DNA of 64,000 nucleotides from Formicarius rufipectus (Eukaryota > Chordata > Aves > Passeriformes > Formicariidae). Shown here in pieces: positions 27,601 through 36,600 of this stretch; the stretch's first letter is position 1; each line of letters begins with the position of its first letter. A model generated the notes under the pieces. That model ran no database searches. It saw only the letters and a program-made list of their open reading frames with translations, and had not been told where the DNA came from. The stretch lies in contig VXAU01000691.1 of NCBI GenBank assembly GCA_013399695.1, forward strand, positions 1 to 64,000, written 5' to 3'. A program made the position numbers and the translations under genes.

Positions 27601-30600
27601 AAGGTTAAGAGACACGGCTAATCCTGCCCTTAGAGGAAAGATTTAAACTCCTTTTAGTTTGATGCTTCCATTTTTATGGCAAACTTCTATTTACTTAGAA
27701 AGGTATGTGGCATTGCACAGCCACTAACCAACACAAGGTTTTACAGGACACATCAAAAAAAAAAAAAAAAAACAAAAACAAAACCTAACACTTCCCACCC
27801 TCCCTGCCAAAAAACCCCAAAAGCAAAGAACCACCAATCACAACTCACAAGACTAAGTATGTACAAAATTCCACAGAAGCCCAAAAGGGTCTAATTAAGA
27901 AGCTTCCACTTTAAACATTGTAGAAAATCTCTATAAAATAAGTGTACTTCAAACATCAGGCTAAGCATATACCTTGTTGCTGTATACGTTTTGGGTCACC
28001 TGCAGACCAGCAGTTCATTTACTTTGGGCTTTAATAATTTAACTTTCAAATCTAATAATCTTCACAATGAAGCCTTTAAGGGTCTTTCTTGAAGAACACT
28101 GTATTATAAAAATAAATATTCAGCTAGTTGAGTGCCAATTATGTTTTATGCTTTGCTAGATAAGAAACCTTATTTCAAAAGCTGCACTTCCTAAGCTTCC
28201 TTTAGTAAAATGCTAGTAGATTAGGAGTGCATTGGAATAATTTCAAAACTTCTTTGTAGCTTTCTGTGCATATATTTGCTGCTTTGAAAAAGTGTCAGAT
28301 ATACTTTATCAGAGAAGACACCATCTGTCCAAGTGGTTGCTGCTGTACTGGCACTGGGCAGGAATGCTTGGCAGAGTCAGCATATTCTGCTTCCTGAACC
28401 TACAGCAAAAGCAAGTCAGTGGGTTTGGAAGAAAATTAGAAAGATATTCCTAGGAAAATGGACTGAGATCACTTGCTGAACTAGTCACTTGAACAGTCAC
28501 TGGATCAAGTTCCAGGCCTTAATTAAAAATGACATCAGAGCAGCCCCCCAGTGCAGGAGTGGAAGTGTGGGATGCTGACTGTGCCCCGTGCACTCCTGCC
28601 GAGTCAGGACCATGTTCAGCCCTGCTGCTGATTTTTCAAAAAGGCAGTTGTTTGAATTCAGAGCTTGGAGTTTTTAGGGATTTTGGCTTTCGGGTTTTTT
28701 TGGTACAATATTATTGGGAAGTACATTTGAAACATTCTCTAACAGTTTAACTGGAAAATCAAAATCATTCCTGACATAGCAAGTGCAGACTTTATCTCCA
28801 TTTGGTGCTTAGCAGATACAAGCAGTGGGTTGAGCTCTTTGCTTTCATTGTAGTAGCTGCAGAAAGCCAGTTTGGCTGGATAGCAATACTTGATGTGCAC
28901 CAAATTGCTGCTCATGCCTCCCTCCTTCTGGGCTCTCCCCAGTGCAAGTGGCTGATCTTTTCATTCAGACACATTGCAGAGCTGCTGAGACAGAGACAGC
29001 TGTTGTAAAGTCCTGAGTTTGGTCAAGTAAGAGTTGGCTGCCTCCTTTTGTATCTCACTTCCTCATGAGAGACACTTTTTTTTTTATTGTGACAAGATTC
29101 ACTTCACTTTTACTGAAGAGCAATCATAGTTTTTACCCTTTTAACTACATTTATATGTTCTGAATCTGGGATTAATCTTTTGTTGAAAGTATTTTCTTTC
29201 AAGAGGAGCAATGACCAGTTGACTTGAGAGTGAGACAGTTGGTTTGAAATCAGTCTGAAAAATGAAGTAGAAACTACTTGGAGACATCCTTCACTTGAAT
29301 ACTTGTGCACATTTTGTTTTCATTCCCGCTTACTTGCTTCCTCTATGGCAGTGCATGCAGGTACAGCCTAATACTCCTGCACAGGGACACACTCAGTTTG
29401 AGTACTTTTCTGGTTGTTATACAGAGACAGCTTTGGGGAGATTCTTAACTGTATGCTGGTGGTTCTGTAGAACACCTCTAGATCTTGGGGGCACATTAAA
29501 CACTCCACATGTCCATTTGGATTTTCCTCTGCTACCATTTGAGAAGTTAAAACTGGCAGAACATATCCATTGGGAGAGACCTGATATACTTAAAGCAGAA
29601 CACCAACAGCAAGTTCCAACAGAGCTTCATTGGATACTTCGTTGGGCAGTTCCTTGCAAATGGAGTATTTGACTTGACAGACTTTGAGAAAGTGAGAACA
29701 TGTGTATTTGCTTTGTTTGGGTTGTTTTGTAAGTAGTAAGAAAACCCGCAGAAAACCCAACCAACCAAAACACACTCCTCAAACAAACTGGCAGCAGAAG
29801 GGACGCCGTGAGCCAAAGGAGCTGGAATTACTTGTGAAGACTATTCATTTTGTCTGTACCCAGCAGACTTGGAACACAGTCACAGGGATCATGTCAACAA
29901 CTTCTTAGAATAATGTTGTCTGTCTTCCAAGACACAGACTTACTAGCAAAGAGCAAGTACTTTATCAGAGCAGTATTTGATCCCTACATTACCATCAATT
30001 TTTTTGTTGTTGTTGGTAAAGTCACTTCTTTTCTCCCTTAATAATAAATGATGTGATTGTAAAACTTCAAAAAATGAGCAGTGCTGCTGTCATAAAAGGG
30101 AACTTATGGTTTCTCCTTGAAGAAGAGAAATTAAGGGTTCAATAACTTCCACAGACCATAATGTAACTCAATAGTCACAGAATATTGGGTTAAATTGAAT
30201 TCATAGCTGCTCTGTTACATACAAAGGTTTTCTGTTCCTTTCCTTTGCTTTCCTGTTTATAACAGATTCTTGAAAAAATTAATTGTCCTTCAGGGAAGTA
30301 GGAAACGAAGAAGCAAGTGAATAGAGAGGAACTTCATTGTACACAATAATGAGGAAGCCTATGGTATCATTTGACTCCAGCACAGGTGAGATTCCTTGTC
30401 AGGAAGTAAGAGGAATTCAGGACAATTACAGAAGCTTCTAATATGTTATGGAGAATCAGTTATGTTCTGCTAAAGGAGAAAAGGGGAAAAAGATGGTTTA
30501 CCTTAATATTGAAGTAACATAGGTGCTTTGGTAACCCCAGAAGACCCACGAAAATTTTATAAAGGTTTTCACATAAATTGTCAAAACAACTGTTTTCAAA

Positions 30601-33600
30601 TATCAAATGTTACCTAAAGGGATTACTGTTTATCTTATAAATCATCCAGGAATTAGTTTGGGTCACAGAATACCATAAACTAGCCTCAATGGACTTCGGG
30701 AGCCTGTCCTACCCACCCAAGCTTGGTCTAAAGTTCATATGTGAGTGCATATTTATAAAAGATGAAAATTAAAATTGCTTATCTGGTTTACAGGCAGAAA
30801 TTACACCAAAGCCGCCTACTGTATTCTTTACTGTTCTAGTTACATCCAACTGTAACAAGCTGGAGAATGAAAATGAAAATTCACTGCTGTGAAATTACAT
30901 GTAAACTTTAGTGTCTACAAAATCAGATAGCAATGCTATTGTGCAGCTTCCAAAGAGGGAACACACCCTCTGAAGGATCTCAGTTAATGTCCACGTGCAC
31001 CTTTGGAACTTGGCCATCCAGCATGGGTGTACCCTTTGAGTTTCAGGTTTTGCACTCAAGCATCTTCTTTTAAATTTACCCTTTAAATGAGGCTGGCACA
31101 ACAAAAAAAAATGTACATGGCATCTGTGTATATGCTTAGGCTGGCATGCTGTCATCTTTTTTCTTCTTTATGAACATTTTTACCTGTTCTAATGCAACTG
31201 GAACATGTAACCACTTGAACTATTAATAACTGTCAAGTTCTCATCTCCTCATGCACTCACACAATTACAAATGCAAACACCCAGCACAGTTCCATTATCA
31301 AGCCAAAGTATTTCAGAAGTTACTTAAATTTAATAGATATAAAAATAATTCACAGCAAGAGAAAGAACACGAAGAACAAAAACGCAGACAGGAAAGCAGG
31401 ATACTTTAAGAATTAACTACTCTTTATGATTCTGTTATTAGCAGTCTAGAATCTAATGAATCTCATGTTGGCCTCATGTTTGTTCCTCACAAATCTTCAC
31501 ACATTAAAAAAAAAACACAAAACCCCTGGCATCTTTAAAGGTCATTATAACAACCATTATTAGCTCTTACCATTGTGAGAAAGAATAATGAACAGAACTA
31601 ACATTTTTCCTGATAAAAACTCATTTTGTCTTGTTCAGCCACCCCTGAGACCAACACAAACTGACTCAGAGCTACTGGCGAACCAAACCAGTGACAAAAA
31701 GGTGGCCACAAGAACATTTCAGGTCTCTGGGTATTCCCTCTCATCCTCATGCCTTAAACACATCGTTTGATGCAGTTTTGTTCCTGTGATCCCATCCAGG
31801 ACAAAGTTATTCATGTTTGACTGGCTAAGCCCTGAACAGAGGAACAGGAGGGAACCAGACTGAGCACCTTCGAGCCAACCTGACCCCCCCAGTGCTTCAG
31901 TGCCCCGGCCCTAAAGCCCCCAAACCCACAGCTGCTGCCCTTCCACAGCACTATTCCACAGTTCTCTCAAACTGTTCTATGGGGAAACTTGTTCTGAACT
32001 ACGAGGTAGCAGTGCTAAAAGTTTCACAGTCCTCAAGCAGGTTCTCCTGTGTTTATTCTCACATAAAAGGATAAACTAAGTATTTTAATGGGGTCTTATT
32101 ATATAAAGAAACCTTCATGTTTCCACTATAAATAGCAGAGCAGTAAGAGTATGTGTGTTAAGGAATACTTGTATTTACCCACTCACATAAATCACTGAAG
32201 AGCAGAAGGATTCTTTCCAGTTATGTTTGGGTTTTTTTTTTTTTTCTTTTTAGGCAGCAAACATGCATCACACATTCACCACACCTAATACTCTCTCAAA
32301 TACCATCTTGTCTCTAATGATTTACTCTGAGGATCACCAAAAGGATCAAGTAGAAAACCTTACAAAAATGCTACCTGCCACATGCATCACCTTGAAATTC
32401 CTCTTCTCCCAACTCTCCCCTGGGAGACAGTTTTCTATTTACACAGGAAGAGCCCGTACCTACTAGATATTCAGAATATTTCTGTCTTATATAACAGAGA
32501 AGGTGTGGTGACATTACAGAATGCACTACACCTTAAGACCAAATATTACCACACCCAGGTGGGCTGAACACCTTCAAGAGCTGTATTAAACCATAAAATT
32601 CCCATGTGTAGCTTATTCCAGAATTGAACTTTCAAGGTATTTCTCAGTATAAACGAGATGAGTCCATGATTTATATGATGAGGTATGTAACAATCTAACT
32701 GAATTGCCACAGCAAATCCTGGTCAGGTCTGTGCTGCTATCATACCTTTACCCCACACGATTAATTAATAGCTAACAAGGGTATATTTGCCTTGCAGACC
32801 ATGTTAGTACTACTTTTGTCATGCAACATTCCACTTTGCTACTATTACAGAGTTACACTTGAAAGTGGGAATCCTTGAGGTGTTCACTAGCCACTTGATT
32901 CACAAGATCTGAAGTAAAAGATCGGTTTGGTACAAAAACAATATGCTAGTTAAAGACAAGTCAGCTTTGTCTACCTGGCACTTTACCAACTGCTACATAA
33001 CTACTAAAGAAAGTCTTTCAACCGCTATTCTCCTGAAATTATCTGCTGAACCACCATCTTTCCTCCAAAATAAAATTACTAAATTATTTAAANAGGGGTG
33101 TCATGCTTTAATGACTCAGGTCCCTAATTTAAAAAAAAAAAAAAAAACAAACCACAAAACCAAACAACACATCAAACTTGAATTTTGACAATGATCACAT
33201 TGTAAGGAAGTGCATAAAAACATTCATTTTAGTAATTTCCTAACTTCTTGTGGTTTTAAGACTGAAAAAGTAAACCAATGAATAACCAACTGAAATTACC
33301 AGTTGCTTCAGCTGCAACCACCAGTGCTTGTCCTACTCTAAATTTGGACAGGAATGAAAAGAAATAGAAGTAATTTGCCATTATCCATTACCTCTAAAGA
33401 ACTGCAACTGATGCAGAAACTATGAAGTAATTTTGTACCCCACATGAAGTTTTTAAACCCATCTTTTTCCTTCTACCAGGTCACCAGCCAGGCCAAAATC
33501 ATTAGCAAGCCTTACAAGCTCTTTGTGATACAAAAACAAAAGTTCATCATCAAACACTTGGATATTCAGCACCACAGTGCTTAAAACCCTCAGACACCAT

Positions 33601-36600
33601 CCCGTCCCTTTGACAGGCACACTGTCAGTTCTCACAATTGCCTCTCACTTTGCCTTAGATGGAACCTGCTTTGTTTGCAAAGCTTCCTGTACGGTACAGA
33701 AGAGCTCTACAGTTTTGTCTTACAAGTAGTAGTTCAGGAAGTTTAATTACTGCAGGCAGATAGGCTTATCACTGGCTCTATCACCTCGTTTAAACAGTGT
33801 CAGTATCAGCCCACGTAAAAAGCTACAGCGTTCAGCTCAGTAGCACCACCAAGCCGGCCCTGCCATCCCGGCTCAGCAGCAGGGCCAGCTCAGAACACTT
33901 TCCACCAACAGAGCCGAGCTTTCCCAAGACACTAATCCTACTCTTCAGTAAGGTTTAAACCTTAACTAACTTCACTTGCTGAAATATCTTGACTTTGCTC
34001 TAATGAGACCAAGAGTCTTCTAGAACACAAGTATTTCCCTGCACTTTTTCTCCACAAGAATCCTCTGCAGGCGTGCACTGATTTCACTCAGAGACACTGT
34101 GACCCCGGACACGATACATGTGATCTGTTGGCCAAAAATCTCTGCTCAACCTGACTCATAGTACACATATGCAGTGTGCAGATATCTAGAGGACTCCTGT
34201 GTGAAAGCACTCAGCTTTCTCTGTAGGACCTGCAGCACCCAGCCTGTCTGACAGGGACTGAGAGTACAACTTAAATCACCCCTTAACTCCTGCACTGATA
34301 GGGGTGGAGCAAGGCAGATGGACAAACCCTTCCCCAAGTTGACTTCTGTTTAAAAGTTAATTCATAAGAGGTTTTATTCCACTCTTTGATGCCAGGTTAT
34401 GGCCCATTAGTCAGAAACTTCATAGCTTTTGATTCATCTCAAAGCTCACAGGGTTTAAAAGACTTCAGTATTTAAGTACAAACAATTTCTGCTTTAAAAA
34501 AAAAAATACTAGTTGTTCCTTGTTGGGTGAATCACCAAATTCACTTATTCACTTGCTCTCCAATTAAATAAGCTCTCTCCTTCCCCTAACAATTTGTTTT
34601 TCGTGTTACACAACATCTTCCTCCTGATCTACTTTTAAAATCTTCTTCACACTAAGAAAACAGCCTCCTTCACAAATGTAGTTTGTGGCTAAGGGGACTA
34701 CCCACCACTGACCAGCTACCACACAGACCTGAAAGGAGCCCTTGGGGCCAATGGAGAGGCCTTTAGCACTGCATGCACTTCTGCTAATAATAAACTGCCA
34801 TAATGTATTATTAACTTTCATTACAAAACACCACCAAAAACCACTGGGCATATTCATTTCTAGTCAGTGTTCTAATACTCTCAAAGCACCACAGATCCTG
34901 TTCTAACACCTCTCCTTAAGTGCTGACTTCAGAATCACAGATGTTTGAAACAATCTCATTCTCTTCTCAGTGTAGTCCAAACTCCTGCCTAAAAAGCAGG
35001 GTCAACACAGAACTCAAACCAGCCTGATAAAGACTTCATCCAGGTTTCAGTACCTGAAAACCTCCAAGAACGGTGGTTCCAGTGATTCTGGCCGAAAAAT
35101 ACTTAGCCATCTTTCAAATTACCTTTTCCCCTTATGCTCTCCTTCCAGTGACCTCTCCTGCTCCATTTTATGACCTCTGTCTCCCATCCTACTCTTGTGA
35201 ACTTCTGTAAAAAGTCTGATATTAACTCCTCAACCAATAAAACAACCAACTGGCCAAGCCACAACAGCTGTGTCCACCAGAACTGACACTTGGAAGCACT
35301 TCCCATTTTCCAGGTGCCCACCAGAGCTACTTCTTTCCCATGTGATTCTGAAGCACTGAGGAAAGCAAACACCACCTCAGTTCAGCATTAGCAAACCCAG
35401 GAGTCCCAGCAATCTCCCTGACAACCTTCATTTAGTGTTTCCCCTCAGAGAACAAGCATGTTGCCAAACCCATGTCACTGCTCACTGCCACCTCATGCCA
35501 GCCTATCCCAGGGCTGGCACAGCATCAGATGATTGTTTGCCAAAACAACTTCGATATTTTCTGCCCATTTCATTGTAAACAAAGATAATGACACAAAACC
35601 CAAGCACTCATCCCCACCTCCAGTCCTTGAGCCAGCAAAAAATGAGGAAAAAACAAAACCAAACCATTAAACAGATTAAACTTTAGTAAAACACTCCAGC
35701 TTACACAGTACTAGTAAAAAAACTGGAACTCAGTTCTCATGATGCAGTTCTGACACAAGCTGTATGAAACCTGAATGCCTGTACAAACTCAATCAACTGG
35801 AGAAAACCAGAACGCCTCTCCAAATTACCCAGAGCAGAAAATAACTGAATTAGTAGTTCTGATGTAGCTCAGCTTTAATTATTTGTGTGTACATAGTTAT
35901 CAATTATCTTAGAAATTCTTTTAAATTACTGTTGTCTTTTCTAGCACAGATCCCGTCTTGACAGTCCAGTCTTACTTCCTGTGAATCAGGACTAAAGGCC
36001 ATTCATCAGGCTTCAGTCCTTAAAAAACCCAACCCAACGACCCACTACAATTCTGCAGATTAAATACCACTGCCTATCTCTTAGTTTCAGATGAAGAGTA
36101 GGGGAAACCAAAAACTTCCACCTTGCTATTCTAGTTTCCCTTCCGTCAGGATAACAACTTCGGTCTCCCAGCTCCCTGTCCCCTAAAGCCATTTTTAGTC
36201 TATGATATAAAAAATCATTTCCCTAGACTTCTTCCCAATGACTTGCCTAATTTCAACTCCTTTGCCAGGAACCAAAAATAAATGTATATGTGCAGCTATA
36301 TTTGGTTGCACACCCTCTCCCACCAAGGCCCTGCTCAGCACTCCCCTGGATGTGTGAAATAAGTTCTGGGAAAGACACGCTCCTGTCAGCACACTTAGAG
36401 CTCCTTGAATTACACACAACACATGACAGAGTGCAGGTTGATTCATCTCTATAACTCCACTGAAACTTGATTAACTGTAAGTTATGAAGATGAACCAAGA
36501 AAATGTCCCCACCCAACTCTGAGAACTCAGTGACAACTCAGCACCGGCACAAAGAGTGTGACTTCTCTACCAGAAGTCCCAAATGCACCTTCATCTTATT

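Noticed and set aside
33093..33093. Single N
   Set aside because: An ambiguous base in AT-rich intron, of no consequence for any feature.
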